Shown: positions 33,680-43,140, counted from the first letter of the stretch. The stretch: 60,292 nt of DNA from Flavobacteriaceae bacterium (GCA_947456815.1 CANGTL010000013.1:1-60292); one strand, 5' to 3'. Notes: a model not told the origin generated them from the letters alone. A program made the numbers and translations.

Positions 33680-34408
33680 ATGAGATTAGAAGATTTTGAC
33701 AATGACGAGGATAAAATAATCCAAGATAAACTGAAGCAAAAAACGTGGAATGAGATTCGTACCAACGACAGCTGGGCGATTTTTAAAATCATGGCGGAAT
33801 TTGTGAATGGCTATGAAAGTATGGGACGCATTGGACCGTGCGTTTCTATTTTTGGATCAGCGCGAACCAAACCGGAAGATCCGTTTTATTTGTTGGCAGA
33901 AAAAATTGCTTTCAAAATCAGTAAAGCAGGTTACGGTGTCATCACTGGCGGCGGCCCTGGAATCATGGAGGCCAGCAATAAAGGCGCGCATTTCGGCGGC
34001 GGAACTTCGGTAGGTTTGAATATTGAATTGCCTTTTGAGCAGCATTACAATCCGTATATCGATCGCGATAAAAACTTAAATTTCGACTACTTCTTCGTGC
34101 GTAAAGTCATGTTCGTCAAATACTCGCAAGGTTTTGTCGTGATGCCAGGCGGTTTCGGAACTTTAGACGAAATGTTTGAAGCGATGACATTGATTCAAAC
34201 GAAGAAAATTGCAAGATTTCCGATTATTTTGGTTGGCACGCAGTTCTGGGCAGGTCTAATTGACTGGATTAAGGAAGTTTTGGTTGAAAGAGAAAAAACG
34301 GTGAGCGAAAAAGACCTGGATTTGTTTAAGATTGTAGATACAGAAGACGAAGTGTTGGATGTTCTAGACAAATTCTATAAAAAATACGATTTGAGTCCAA
34401 ATTTCTAA
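33680..34408 (+). CDS. LOG-family Rossmann protein (TIGR00730)
   Basis: This protein has 242 residues with the LOG family motifs: GGGPGIMEASNKGAHFGGG (about 95-113) and PGGFGTLDEMFEAM (about 155-168), which form the nucleotide-binding and catalytic site. Members hydrolyse nucleoside 5'-monophosphates to release the base and ribose 5-phosphate, and were once misnamed lysine decarboxylases. The true bacterial substrate is open. It starts 20 bases after a structured repeat element, which would be part of its leader or upstream region. Confidence 0.88.
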   Translation: MRLEDFDNDEDKIIQDKLKQKTWNEIRTNDSWAIFKIMAEFVNGYESMGRIGPCVSIFGSARTKPEDPFYLLAEKIAFKISKAGYGVITGGGPGIMEASNKGAHFGGGTSVGLNIELPFEQHYNPYIDRDKNLNFDYFFVRKVMFVKYSQGFVVMPGGFGTLDEMFEAMTLIQTKKIARFPIILVGTQFWAGLIDWIKEVLVEREKTVSEKDLDLFKIVDTEDEVLDVLDKFYKKYDLSPNF

Positions 34409-34457
34409 TACGATTTCTGCTCGTTTTTCGTTTTCCAATGCACAAATTTCCTTTTAC

Positions 34458-37289
34458 TTGAAATCAACACTAACGAGATTTTTATTCCTATTTGTTTTGT
34501 TGTCAACCGTTGTGTTGCAAGCGCAGCATACGATTAAATTAACTGCCAATTTAGACACCAAGAGTAATACGTTAACTGTCGAGCAAGACCTCACCTATTT
34601 CAATCAAACCAATGACACGATTGAAACCTTGGTTTTGAATGATTGGATGAATGCATATTCTGACAAGAACTCCTATCTAGGGAAACGGTTTTCGGATGAA
34701 TTTGTGAGAAGTTTTCACTTTGCTCCTGAGAAAGAATTAGGCAACACCAACTCGATTGTCATTTTAGACAATCAGAATCGAGTCGTTAATTGGAGTCGAC
34801 CGAAAAACCAAGTGGATTTATTAGAAATTGCACTCACCGAAAAGATACTTCCATTCAAAAAAAAAGTGCTGCATCTTTCTTATCAAGTCAAAATTCCATC
34901 GGATCGTTTCACGAAATACGGGTATGATTCCGCAACGGGAAGCTTCAACTTAAGAGATTGGTATTTGGTGCCGGCTCGATATGAAAACCATCAGTTTATT
35001 CGATACAGCAATGCCGATACCGATGACATCTCGAATGGTATTTGTGATTACGAATTGGTTCTGAATGTGCCGAGTGAATACAAAATTACGACGGACTTGA
35101 CAGCATCAACTACATTGAAATTAGGCGAACAAACTTCGTATTCTTTTACCGGAACAGAGCGACAAGACCTTAGTTTGTACATCGAATCAAAATCTAAATT
35201 TTACAGTTATAAAAACGACGAGGTAGAAGTAATTACCGACTTGAATAGCTCCAACTTATCAGATATTCAAAAAGCATTGGTGATTGATCGAATTGTCAAT
35301 TATGTTCGTGAAAATGTTGGGAAATATCCGTTTGAAAAAATCACTATTTCTGAAGTAGATTACGAACGAAATCCTTATTACGGATTGAATCAATTACCAG
35401 GCTTTATTAATGTATTTCAAGATGAATTTGTCTTTGAATTAAAATTCCTAAAAACTTACTTAAACAATTTTCTAAAGAATTCTATGCGATTAGATTCTAG
35501 AAAAGACAATTGGGTTTATGACGGATTTCAAGTTTATTTAATGATGAAATACATCGAAGAAAATCGTCCAGAAATGAAAATGCTAGGTGGACTTTCGCGA
35601 CTCAAAGTTTTGAAAGGATTTAATATCATTAATTTAGATTTCAATGAACAATACAGTTACTGCTACTTGTTTATGGCGCGAAGAAATTTAGATCAACCGC
35701 TGTCAAATTCTAAGGATTCCTTGATTCGCTTCAACGAGAAAATTGCATCGAAATATAGAGCTGGATTGAGTTTGAATTATTTAGACCATTACCTCGAGGA
35801 ACAAATCGTATCCAATTCAATTAAGAATTTTTATGGTATAAGCACTTCCCAATTAACCGACTCTAACGATTTTGAGAAGTTAGTAAAACAAGGAACCCAG
35901 AAAGATATCGACTGGTTTTTCAAATCTATAATTGGCAGTCGAGACCTAATTGATTATACGTTTAAGAATGTCTCCAAAACCAAAGACAGTATCACATTTA
36001 CCATTAAGAATAAAACAGGAACAACGGCGCCAATTCCTGTTTATGGGCTCAAAAACAAAAAAATCGTATTCAAGAATTGGTACGAGAACATCAAGAAAGA
36101 CAGCACCATTACGGTTGTTAGACAAGACGCTGACAAAATTGTTCTAAACTACAATAACGAAGCGCCAGAGTTTAATAGACGGAACAACTGGCACGCACTG
36201 AAAAGTTTTTTTGGAAATAATAGGCCTTTTAAGTTTGTGCTTTTTAAGGATATTGAAGATCCGAATTCAAATCAGATTGTTTATGTGCCTTCCATTACTT
36301 ATAATTTGTATGATGGATTAGCTCCTGGAATTCGCTTTGGCAATAAAACTTTGCTCAACAAGCCATTTACATATGATGTAAACCCCGTCTATTCAACTAA
36401 TACTGGTTCATTGCGAGGATTCTCGTCATTTAGTTTCAACCAATTCCGACGAGACAGCCGGTTGTTTTTTGTGCGTTATGGCATAAGTAGCTCGTATTTT
36501 AACTATGCTCCAGACGCTTCGTTTTTTAAGATAAATCCGAATATTTCATTAAATTTTAGAGATAATGACTTTCGTAAAAACGACAGACAAAGCTTAATTT
36601 TCAGGTACAACGTTGTACAAAAACAAGAATCAAAAATTGTATTAAACAATAAATTGGAGAATTATTCCATATTCAATTTTAAGTACATTAATAGCAAACA
36701 AGAACTTGTCAATTTCTTTAACTTTCAAACCGATACACAACTTTCAAATTCTTTTGGAAAAGTCTCGAGCGAAATCAATTATCGACGGTTGTTTCGTCAT
36801 AATCGTCAATTCAATTTCCGTTTATTCGCAGGAAGTTTCCTGTATAATAAAAACTCATCGGACACATTTGATTTTGGGCTATCAAACGTAAACGACTATC
36901 TATTCGAGCAAGAATTACTAGGAAGATCTGAAAAGTCTGGCATTTTTAGTCAGCAGTTTATTATGGGAGATGGTGGTTTCAAGTCGAAAGTCCTACCAGA
37001 ATCAGTCAACAAATGGTTGGTCACCACAAACGTGAGTTTTAATATATGGAATTGGATCGAAGTATATGGCGACGTTGGAATAGTGAAGAACAGTAATACT
37101 GCCGAAAAATGGGTGTATGACAATGGAATTCGTTTTAATCTTGTACCCGATTATTTTGAACTTTATTTCCCCGTTTACTCTAACAATGGTTGGGAAATTG
37201 CGCAAAGCCAGTATGCTGAAAAAATCAGAATTGTAATCACCATCGACCCGAAAGTGCTGATCAATTTATTTACGAGAAAATGGTTTTAA
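34458..37289 (+). CDS. Peptidase-M1-like protein without zinc motif, joined to probable beta-barrel
   Basis: This protein has 943 residues. It is exported: MKSTLTRFLFLFVLLSTVVL, cut near LQA-Q (residue 22/23). Residues 25-480 follow the M1 aminopeptidase layout: an N-terminal beta domain (LTANLDTKSNTL, YSKYGYDSATG-like), then the catalytic-type domain. The expected GxMEN and HExxH motifs are replaced by YYGLNQLPGF and FELKFLKTYL, and the usual WLNEGFA is NWVYDGFQVYLM. So the zinc site is absent. From about residue 580 the sequence alternates polar and aromatic residues as a membrane barrel would (LIFRYNVVQ, FNFRLFAGSF, VSFNIWNWIEVYG) and ends in IRIVITIDPKVLINLFTRKWF, terminal Phe, like outer-membrane proteins. 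The start is TTG at 34458, the only choice that gives a good signal peptide. Confidence 0.75.
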   Translation: MKSTLTRFLFLFVLLSTVVLQAQHTIKLTANLDTKSNTLTVEQDLTYFNQTNDTIETLVLNDWMNAYSDKNSYLGKRFSDEFVRSFHFAPEKELGNTNSIVILDNQNRVVNWSRPKNQVDLLEIALTEKILPFKKKVLHLSYQVKIPSDRFTKYGYDSATGSFNLRDWYLVPARYENHQFIRYSNADTDDISNGICDYELVLNVPSEYKITTDLTASTTLKLGEQTSYSFTGTERQDLSLYIESKSKFYSYKNDEVEVITDLNSSNLSDIQKALVIDRIVNYVRENVGKYPFEKITISEVDYERNPYYGLNQLPGFINVFQDEFVFELKFLKTYLNNFLKNSMRLDSRKDNWVYDGFQVYLMMKYIEENRPEMKMLGGLSRLKVLKGFNIINLDFNEQYSYCYLFMARRNLDQPLSNSKDSLIRFNEKIASKYRAGLSLNYLDHYLEEQIVSNSIKNFYGISTSQLTDSNDFEKLVKQGTQKDIDWFFKSIIGSRDLIDYTFKNVSKTKDSITFTIKNKTGTTAPIPVYGLKNKKIVFKNWYENIKKDSTITVVRQDADKIVLNYNNEAPEFNRRNNWHALKSFFGNNRPFKFVLFKDIEDPNSNQIVYVPSITYNLYDGLAPGIRFGNKTLLNKPFTYDVNPVYSTNTGSLRGFSSFSFNQFRRDSRLFFVRYGISSSYFNYAPDASFFKINPNISLNFRDNDFRKNDRQSLIFRYNVVQKQESKIVLNNKLENYSIFNFKYINSKQELVNFFNFQTDTQLSNSFGKVSSEINYRRLFRHNRQFNFRLFAGSFLYNKNSSDTFDFGLSNVNDYLFEQELLGRSEKSGIFSQQFIMGDGGFKSKVLPESVNKWLVTTNVSFNIWNWIEVYGDVGIVKNSNTAEKWVYDNGIRFNLVPDYFELYFPVYSNNGWEIAQSQYAEKIRIVITIDPKVLINLFTRKWF

Positions 37290-37442
37290 CATCGTTCTTT
37301 AGTTAATAATTCTATCATTCTAAAAACTAATTAGCTGTTTTGTTGCACATTACTTAATATGACTTGACAATAACGCACTTTGGTTGTAAAAATCGCATTA
37401 CTTATTTTTTATGTCGAATCGGTAAACTATAAGTTTTTTACT

Positions 37443-37450
37443 TAAATTTG
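37443..37450 (+). promoter_or_regulatory. -7 element TAAATTTG for the E1 gene
   Basis: TAAATTTG fits TAnnTTTG and lies 25 bases before the ATG at 37476. No matching -33 element was found; the 186-base gap holds nothing else I recognise. Confidence 0.4.
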
Positions 37451-37475
37451 TTCTCCAAAGCAATATCCTGCCTTT

Positions 37476-39878
37476 ATGACACAAGTTGAAACTACTACTG
37501 AACTTTCCTTTGAAGACTTCAAAAAAGAAGTATTAAATGATTATAAAATTGCCGTCATCAGTAGAGAATGTAGTCTACTTGGACGTCGTGAAGTGCTAAC
37601 AGGAAAAGCAAAATTCGGCATTTTTGGGGATGGAAAAGAAGTACCCCAATTGGCGATGGCAAAAGCTTTTAGAAAAGGTGATTTTAGATCTGGTTACTAT
37701 CGTGATCAAACCTTTATGATGGCGATCGGAGAACTATCGATCGAACAGTTTTTTGCTGGATTATACGGACACACAGATATCAATTTTGACCCGATGTCAG
37801 CCGGTCGACAAATGGGTGGTCATTTTGCCACAAAAAGCAACAATGAAGATGGATCTTGGAGAAACTTAACAGAGCAAAAAAACTCAAGCGCCGACATCTC
37901 TCCAACTGCAGGTCAAATGCCACGGCTTTTAGGTTTGGCACAAGCTTCAAAAATTTATCGCAATGTTCCAGGAATTGATACCACCAATTTCTCTGTAAAT
38001 GGCAACGAAGTTGCTTGGGGAACAATTGGAAATGCAAGTACATCGGAAGGTTTATTCTTCGAAACGATTAATGCCGCCGGCGTAATGCAAGTTCCGATGG
38101 TGATTAGTATTTGGGACGATGCTTACGGAATTTCTGTTCACGCTAAACACCAAACTACCAAAGAAAATATATCTGAAATACTAAAAGGATTCCAGCGCGA
38201 CGAAGAAAACGAAGGTTATGAAATACTCCGAGTAAAAGGCTGGGATTACGCTGAACTAATTGCCACTTTTGAAAAAGCATCGCAAATTGCTAGAACAGAA
38301 CATGTTCCTGTTTTGATTCACGTAAATGAACTCACACAACCTCAAGGTCATTCCACTTCTGGATCGCACGAACGATATAAAAACACAGAGCGACTAGACT
38401 GGGAGAGCGACCACGACTGTATCAAACAAATGAGACAGTGGATGGTTAGTTTTAATATTGCTAGCGAAGAAGAATTGGCCGAAGTGGATGCCAATGCTAA
38501 GAAGGAAGTGATGGAAGGTAAAAAAATAGCGTGGACTGCATTTACTTCTCCTATCAAAACCGAGCAAAATGAACTTTTAATTCTTTTAGAGTCGATTGCA
38601 AATAAAAGCGAAAACAAAGTATTCATTGATAAGTTTGCCAATGATTTGAAAGCCATCAAAGAGCCTAATCGAAAAGATATTTTGACTGCAGCTAGAAAAG
38701 TATTGCGCATGATCGCTAGTGAAAATAGTAAATTTGAGTTGGCAAATTGGATCACCAAGTACCTTCAAAACATTCAACCTAAATTCAGTTCCCACTTATA
38801 CTCTACCTCAGAAAAGAATATTTTTTCTGTAAAAGAAGTGCTGCCAACGTATGACGAAAATGCGGAAGATGCAGACGGACGCATGATTTTGCGAGATAAT
38901 TTTGATGCGCTTTTTTCAAAATATCCTGAAGTTTTGGTTTTTGGTGAAGATGCTGGAAACATTGGAGATGTAAATCAAGGATTGGATGGCATGCAAGAAA
39001 AATATGGCGAACTTCGAGTGGCCGATGTTGGCATTCGTGAAGCTTCTATCTTAGGTCAAGGAATTGGAATGGCACTACGTGGACTTCGACCAATTGCGGA
39101 AATACAATATTTAGATTATTTGCTTTATGCAATTCAAATTATGAGCGATGATTTAGCGACTTTACAATACCGTACTCATGGCAAGCAAAAAGCGCCACTA
39201 ATTATAAGAACACGCGGGCATCGATTGGAAGGAATCTGGCACTCAGGTTCACCGATGGGAATGATTATTAATGCATTGCGTGGCATCCATGTGCTTGTGC
39301 CTAGAAACATGACAAAAGCTGCCGGATTTTACAATACATTATTAGAAACAGATGAACCAGCACTGATTGTGGAATGTTTGAATGGCTATCGATTGAAAGA
39401 AAAAATGCCGACCAATTTAGGTGAATTTAAAACGCCAATTGGTGTGGTTGAAACTATTAAAGAAGGAAATGATATTACGTTAGTTTCTTATGGTTCAACG
39501 CTTCGATTGGTTGAACAAGCTGCAAAAGAATTGCTGGAAAAAGGTATCGACTGTGAAATTATAGACATCCAGTCTTTATTGCCGTTTGATATAAATAGTG
39601 ATATCGTAAAGAGTATCATGAAGACCAATCGACTATTGGTTATTGATGAAGATGTGCCTGGAGGCGCCTCTGCATTTATTCTGCAACAAGTACTTGAAAT
39701 TCAAAATGCGTACGATTATTTGGATAGCAAACCGCAAACATTAACATCTAAAGAGCATAGACCGGCTTACGGAACTGACGGAGATTATTTCTCCAAACCG
39801 TCGGTTGAAGACATATACGAAAAAGTATATGCCATGATGAGCGAAGTCAATCCAACGAAATATCCGAGTCTATTCTAG
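37476..39878 (+). CDS. Fused alpha/beta 2-oxoacid dehydrogenase E1 component
   Basis: This protein has 800 residues. The first part (about 1-380) is an alpha-subunit-type thiamine diphosphate domain (TGKAKFGIFGDGKEVPQLA, MSAGRQMGGHFATK, GNASTSEGLFFETINAA, MVISIWDDAYGISVHAKHQT). The second (about 470-800) is the beta-subunit type (VFGEDAGNIGDVNQGLDGM, VADVGIREASILGQGIGMAL, PLIIRTRGHRLEGIWHSGSP, VPRNMTKAAGFYNTLLETDEPALIVE). Such fused E1 proteins in Bacteroidota are usually labelled branched-chain 2-oxoacid or pyruvate-type dehydrogenase E1. The fusion fixes the stoichiometry of the alpha and beta parts. The E2 and E3 partners are not in the window. It ends in a clear terminator. Confidence 0.87.
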   Translation: MTQVETTTELSFEDFKKEVLNDYKIAVISRECSLLGRREVLTGKAKFGIFGDGKEVPQLAMAKAFRKGDFRSGYYRDQTFMMAIGELSIEQFFAGLYGHTDINFDPMSAGRQMGGHFATKSNNEDGSWRNLTEQKNSSADISPTAGQMPRLLGLAQASKIYRNVPGIDTTNFSVNGNEVAWGTIGNASTSEGLFFETINAAGVMQVPMVISIWDDAYGISVHAKHQTTKENISEILKGFQRDEENEGYEILRVKGWDYAELIATFEKASQIARTEHVPVLIHVNELTQPQGHSTSGSHERYKNTERLDWESDHDCIKQMRQWMVSFNIASEEELAEVDANAKKEVMEGKKIAWTAFTSPIKTEQNELLILLESIANKSENKVFIDKFANDLKAIKEPNRKDILTAARKVLRMIASENSKFELANWITKYLQNIQPKFSSHLYSTSEKNIFSVKEVLPTYDENAEDADGRMILRDNFDALFSKYPEVLVFGEDAGNIGDVNQGLDGMQEKYGELRVADVGIREASILGQGIGMALRGLRPIAEIQYLDYLLYAIQIMSDDLATLQYRTHGKQKAPLIIRTRGHRLEGIWHSGSPMGMIINALRGIHVLVPRNMTKAAGFYNTLLETDEPALIVECLNGYRLKEKMPTNLGEFKTPIGVVETIKEGNDITLVSYGSTLRLVEQAAKELLEKGIDCEIIDIQSLLPFDINSDIVKSIMKTNRLLVIDEDVPGGASAFILQQVLEIQNAYDYLDSKPQTLTSKEHRPAYGTDGDYFSKPSVEDIYEKVYAMMSEVNPTKYPSLF

Positions 39879-39885
39879 ATTGTAA

Positions 39886-39915
39886 GTAGCCGCAAACGCG
39901 CTACTGTTTTTTTTT
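39886..39915 (+). terminator. Terminator of the E1 gene
   Basis: GTAGC-CG-CAAA-CG-C-GCTAC, a stem of 7 pairs with one bulged C, is followed by TG and a run of nine T. It starts 8 bases after the stop codon at 39878. Confidence 0.85.
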
Positions 39916-39981
39916 GTTTCTGAGAGTTCCAATATAAATGAACAAACTCCGTTTATACATGGAATACTAAGAGGCAAGACT

Positions 39982-40452
39982 ATGAAAAAGATTTCGTTCT
40001 TATTAATCTTTTGTTTGGCGTTAGCGTGTAAATCTAAAAAAGTTTCAGTAGACAAAACACCTGTCGCCGCTGTGGAAAGAGTATCGGAAAGTCAAATCAA
40101 TCAGGCGCAAAAAAACAAGACAACAGCGCTTGGTAAACAAATTTTGATGACTTGCAACACTTCTAAGTTTATACCCTTTACAGAAAAGGAAGCTACGATT
40201 GAAGTAAGAAAAAATATGACGCTAAAGCGGTTAACTAAAATTTGTTCGAAATTCCAACAAAAATATGGTGATTTTAAGGACCTGAAATTTGTTGAAGCTT
40301 ATCAAAACAACACAAATCAAACGACTATTTATCGTTTTAAAGCTTTATACGAAAAGAAAATTGCGAATAAAGAACTGAGAATGACAGTCAACAAGACCAA
40401 CCAAATTACGGCAGTTAATTCAAAAGATTGGAAGGATATTTTCATTAAATAA
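39982..40452 (+). CDS. Small lipoprotein, unknown function
   Basis: This protein has 156 residues. MKKISFLLIFCLALAC is a signal peptide with lipobox, Cys at residue 16. The mature part is Lys-rich, with KQILMTCNTSKFIPFTEKEA, LKRLTKICSKFQQKYGDFKD and YRFKALYEKKIANKELRMTV, a DUF3887-like or small beta pattern that I cannot place. It lies after the E1 terminator, so it has its own unit. No motif suggests an enzyme. Confidence 0.7.
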   Translation: MKKISFLLIFCLALACKSKKVSVDKTPVAAVERVSESQINQAQKNKTTALGKQILMTCNTSKFIPFTEKEATIEVRKNMTLKRLTKICSKFQQKYGDFKDLKFVEAYQNNTNQTTIYRFKALYEKKIANKELRMTVNKTNQITAVNSKDWKDIFIK

Positions 40453-40460
40453 ATAATTCC

Positions 40461-40477
40461 GGTTTTTGATAAAAACC
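40461..40477 (+). terminator. Weak hairpin after the small lipoprotein gene
   Basis: GGTTTTT-GAT-AAAAACC, a 7-base stem 8 bases after the stop codon at 40452, could act as a weak terminator. No T run follows on the plus strand. Confidence 0.35.
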
Positions 40478-40528
40478 AAACATTGACATGCTAATAAGCA
40501 ATAAGCAAAAAACGAATTAGAAAGAAGT

Positions 40529-41059
40529 ATGTGCAAAAAATCAATAGTCTTTTTTTTCTGTCTTATGACGTCTGTGCTTTTTGGTCAAGAATTGATGACC
40601 GTACAATCTAAATTATACCCAGCCTCTCCTACTTGGAATTTTATGTCTGACCATTATGTCTTATCTGACGTAACAATTCAAATTGCCAAATCTGACAAAG
40701 GTGGTTATCTCAAAATCGCCCTTAAAACCAACGATTCAGCATTTGCTATAACAGGAAATTTGTATGTAGACCTCAAAGATTTTACAGCGATTATTTGCAC
40801 CGACAAAGGGATTAGAACAACCGAAGGCAATCAAATTGTATCTTACTATGTTTTTTCTCAAGCCGAAATGAGTCGATTACAAAAAGTTGATATCGAGTCA
40901 GTTCGATTTTTCATCAATGGTAAACCAACGCCTTTTTCAAGCGCTACTGGATATTTTACTGCAGTTAATAAGAAGAAATTCTTCCATACAACTTATGATA
41001 GCAATACAAAATACTACGAAACGGCAACTGCTGTGCAAGACTTATTCCTTAAAAAATGA
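40529..41059 (+). CDS. Exported protein, unknown function
   Basis: This 176-residue protein has a signal peptide (CLMTSVLFG-Q near residue 20). The mature part is beta-rich (SKLYPASPTWNFMSDHYVLS, TIQIAKSDKGGYLKIALKT, FAITGNLYVDLKDFTAIIC) with no motif I can name. The stop overlaps the GNAT start (ATGA), so the two are translationally coupled and may work together, though nothing links an exported protein with a cytosolic acetyltransferase by function. Confidence 0.7.
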   Translation: MCKKSIVFFFCLMTSVLFGQELMTVQSKLYPASPTWNFMSDHYVLSDVTIQIAKSDKGGYLKIALKTNDSAFAITGNLYVDLKDFTAIICTDKGIRTTEGNQIVSYYVFSQAEMSRLQKVDIESVRFFINGKPTPFSSATGYFTAVNKKKFFHTTYDSNTKYYETATAVQDLFLKK

Positions 41060-41514
41060 TTATGGACTCCAACATTAGAGAAGCTACTGTACAAGATTTT
41101 CCGCAGTTAATGGAAATTAGAATGTCTGTCAAAGAAAACACCCTATCCAATCCTGCATTAATTCCTTATGAAGATTATGTCAAATTTTGTTTCACCCAAG
41201 GCAAAGGATGGGTTTGTGAACTGGATTCCATTATTGTTGGATTCTCTATCGTTGACTTATTGGAAAATAACATTTGGGCTTTGTTCATGCATCCTGATTT
41301 TGAAAAAAAGGGGATCGGAAAAAAGTTACACGACACCATGATCAACTGGTACTTCGAACACACAAAAACTTCGGTTTGGTTGGGAACTGAACCCAATTCA
41401 CGTGCTGAGTATTTTTACAGAAAATTGGGATGGGAAGAGATTGGACTACATGGAAAAAATGAAATAAAGTTCGAAATGACGCATCAAAACTGGAATTCAT
41501 TAAAAACCCAATAG
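41056..41514 (+). CDS. GNAT family N-acetyltransferase
   Basis: This protein has 152 residues. The GNAT acetyl-CoA motif is FMHPDFEKKGIGKKLHDTMINW (Q/R-x-x-G-x-G/A form, K-K-G-I-G-K), preceded by WVCELDSIIVGFSIVDL and followed by EYFYRKLGWEEIG, the usual last strand. The acceptor is not predictable. It is coupled by a 4-base overlap to the exported-protein gene. A second in-frame ATG at 41062 is possible. Confidence 0.88.
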   Translation: MIMDSNIREATVQDFPQLMEIRMSVKENTLSNPALIPYEDYVKFCFTQGKGWVCELDSIIVGFSIVDLLENNIWALFMHPDFEKKGIGKKLHDTMINWYFEHTKTSVWLGTEPNSRAEYFYRKLGWEEIGLHGKNEIKFEMTHQNWNSLKTQ

Positions 41515-41556
41515 CAAAATTCTAGGTCGAAAATCGACGGTACGGAAAATGTTTAC

Positions 41557-41564
41557 TACTTTTG
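41557..41564 (+). promoter_or_regulatory. -7 element TACTTTTG for the small membrane protein and rlmH
   Basis: TACTTTTG fits TAnnTTTG and lies 18 bases before the ATG at 41583. No -33 TTTG is clear. Confidence 0.4.
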
Positions 41565-41582
41565 AAGTAAACTTAGTATGCC

Positions 41583-41762
41583 ATGAATAGCAAGAAAAAG
41601 AAAATACTCCTCACCGTTTTGCTCCTACTTTCTTTGGGTAACTATGCACGAATGGCTGGAACTGAAGATATCCGCACTATAGAATTCTTGTCAATTTTTG
41701 CCATTGGAGCAATTTCGGCGCTCTTAATTAACGTTGTTTTTGGAAAAGAAAATGAGGAGTAA
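41583..41762 (+). CDS. Small membrane protein (59 residues)
   Basis: The frame begins MNSKKKKILLTVLLLLSLGN and ends with the TAA at 41760-41762. It has two hydrophobic stretches: ILLTVLLLLSLGNY (about 8-21) and IEFLSIFAIGAISALLINVV (about 33-52), separated by a short polar loop, so it is probably a two-pass inner-membrane protein with a basic N-terminus. It starts 18 bases after a -7 element and stops 3 bases before rlmH, so they share a transcript. Function unknown. Coding status rests on the clean start, -7 element, composition and tight spacing. Confidence 0.6.
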   Translation: MNSKKKKILLTVLLLLSLGNYARMAGTEDIRTIEFLSIFAIGAISALLINVVFGKENEE

Positions 41763-41765
41763 TTT

Positions 41766-42239
41766 ATGAATATCAAACTCATTGCTGTTGGAAAAACAGA
41801 CCAAAAGAACCTCCAACTTTTGATCGATGAATATCAAAAGAGATTGTCTTTCTACATCAAATTTGAATTGGAAATCATTCCGGATATTAAAAATGTAAAA
41901 AACCTCTCTGAAAGTCAGCAAAAAGAAAAAGAAGGGGAATTGATTTTATCAAAACTAACAGTAAATGACCAATTGATTCTCTTGGATGAGAATGGAAAAA
42001 GCTTCACAAGTATTGATTTTGCTGCTGAATTACAAAAAAAAATGAACTCCGGAATCAAAACGCTGGTGTTCGCCATTGGAGGTCCTTACGGCTTTTCATC
42101 AGATGTTTATAAAAAGGCCCATGGCAAAATTGCGCTTTCTGCGATGACTTTTTCGCATCAGATGGTTCGACTTTTCTTTATTGAACAATTGTATCGAGGA
42201 TTTACAATTCTTCGCAATGAACCCTACCATCATCAGTAA
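41766..42239 (+). CDS. rlmH: 23S rRNA (pseudouridine-1915-N3)-methyltransferase
   Basis: This protein has 157 residues, the family length. It is a SPOUT (knotted) methyltransferase: the signature reads KTLVFAIGGPYGFSSDVYKK, and it closes MVRLFFIEQLYRGFTILRNEPYHHQ, of which the last part NEPYHHQ is typical. RlmH methylates the pseudouridine in the helix 69 region of 23S rRNA in the assembled ribosome. It is 3 bases downstream of the small membrane protein and converges with folP. Confidence 0.95.
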   Translation: MNIKLIAVGKTDQKNLQLLIDEYQKRLSFYIKFELEIIPDIKNVKNLSESQQKEKEGELILSKLTVNDQLILLDENGKSFTSIDFAAELQKKMNSGIKTLVFAIGGPYGFSSDVYKKAHGKIALSAMTFSHQMVRLFFIEQLYRGFTILRNEPYHHQ

Positions 42240-42275
42240 ATTGAATTGTCAAAAACAAAAGGTGAATTCTTGCAT

Positions 42276-43100
42276 TTAGGAGCGTATTTTTTGAAATAAT
42301 TTAATGCTTTCTACTGCTTCTTTCACATCATGAACGCGCAATATAGAAACTCCTTTCGTCAATGCAATTGTATTCAATGCAGTGGTTCCATTCAACGCAT
42401 GATCGGCGTCGCTATCTATGATTTTGTATACCATCGATTTTCGAGAAATCCCAGCTAATATCGGCAGTTCTAAATTCTGAAATAGCTCCAATTTTTGTAA
42501 GACTTCATAATTCTGGTCGATTGTTTTTGCAAAACCAAACCCTGGGTCGATGATCAAATCGCAAATTCCACAGCTTCTAGCTTTCGCCACCTTTTCGGAA
42601 AAATAATAACGTATTTCCTTTACAATGTCGTCGTAATGCGTCAAACTAGTCATTGTTTGAGGTGTTCCTCGCATGTGCATCATGATATAAGGTGCTTGAA
42701 AACTTGCAACCACTGCAAACATTTCTTGATCCAGCGACCCAGCGGAAATATCATTGATGATTGCTGCACCTGTATCGAGACAAATTTTTGCAACGTTACT
42801 TCGAAAAGTATCTACAGAAATTATCGATTCTGGAAAATGCCTCAAAACTGATTGTAGCGCAGGCATCAAGCGGGCAATTTCTTCTTCTTCAGAAACTAAT
42901 GCAGCATTTGGTTTGCTAGAATACGCGCCAAGATCAATAAATGTTGCGCCTTCCGTCAGCATTTTTTCAACTTGATTCAATATGATCTCATCACTATTAT
43001 AGCGATTCCCGTCATAAAATGAATTTGGAGTAATATTCAAAATTCCCATCACTCTAGGATGTGATAAATCAATCAGTTGTCCAAGGCAGTTTATTGTCAT
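42276..43100 (-). CDS. folP: Dihydropteroate synthase
   Basis: This TIM-barrel protein has 274 residues. Family landmarks are MGILNITPNSFYDGNRY, FIDLGAYSSKP, ISVDTFRSNVA, YIMMHMRGTPQTM, LIIDPGFGFAKT and LAGISRKSMV, with the usual substrate-binding Asn, Asp, Arg and Lys. It condenses pABA with the pterin pyrophosphate in folate synthesis and is the sulfonamide target. No resistance-type change can be judged by eye. It is divergent from the DUF1599 gene, sharing a 114-base spacer. Confidence 0.95.
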   Translation of the reverse strand: MTINCLGQLIDLSHPRVMGILNITPNSFYDGNRYNSDEIILNQVEKMLTEGATFIDLGAYSSKPNAALVSEEEEIARLMPALQSVLRHFPESIISVDTFRSNVAKICLDTGAAIINDISAGSLDQEMFAVVASFQAPYIMMHMRGTPQTMTSLTHYDDIVKEIRYYFSEKVAKARSCGICDLIIDPGFGFAKTIDQNYEVLQKLELFQNLELPILAGISRKSMVYKIIDSDADHALNGTTALNTIALTKGVSILRVHDVKEAVESIKLFQKIRS

Positions 43101-43140
43101 TGTATTTCATTAAAATGCATTCTCATGCAAAAAAAATAAC

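Noticed and set aside
41526..41538. GTCGA-AAA-TCGAC hairpin after the GNAT gene
   Set aside because: The stem is only 5 bases and no T run follows; it could be chance.
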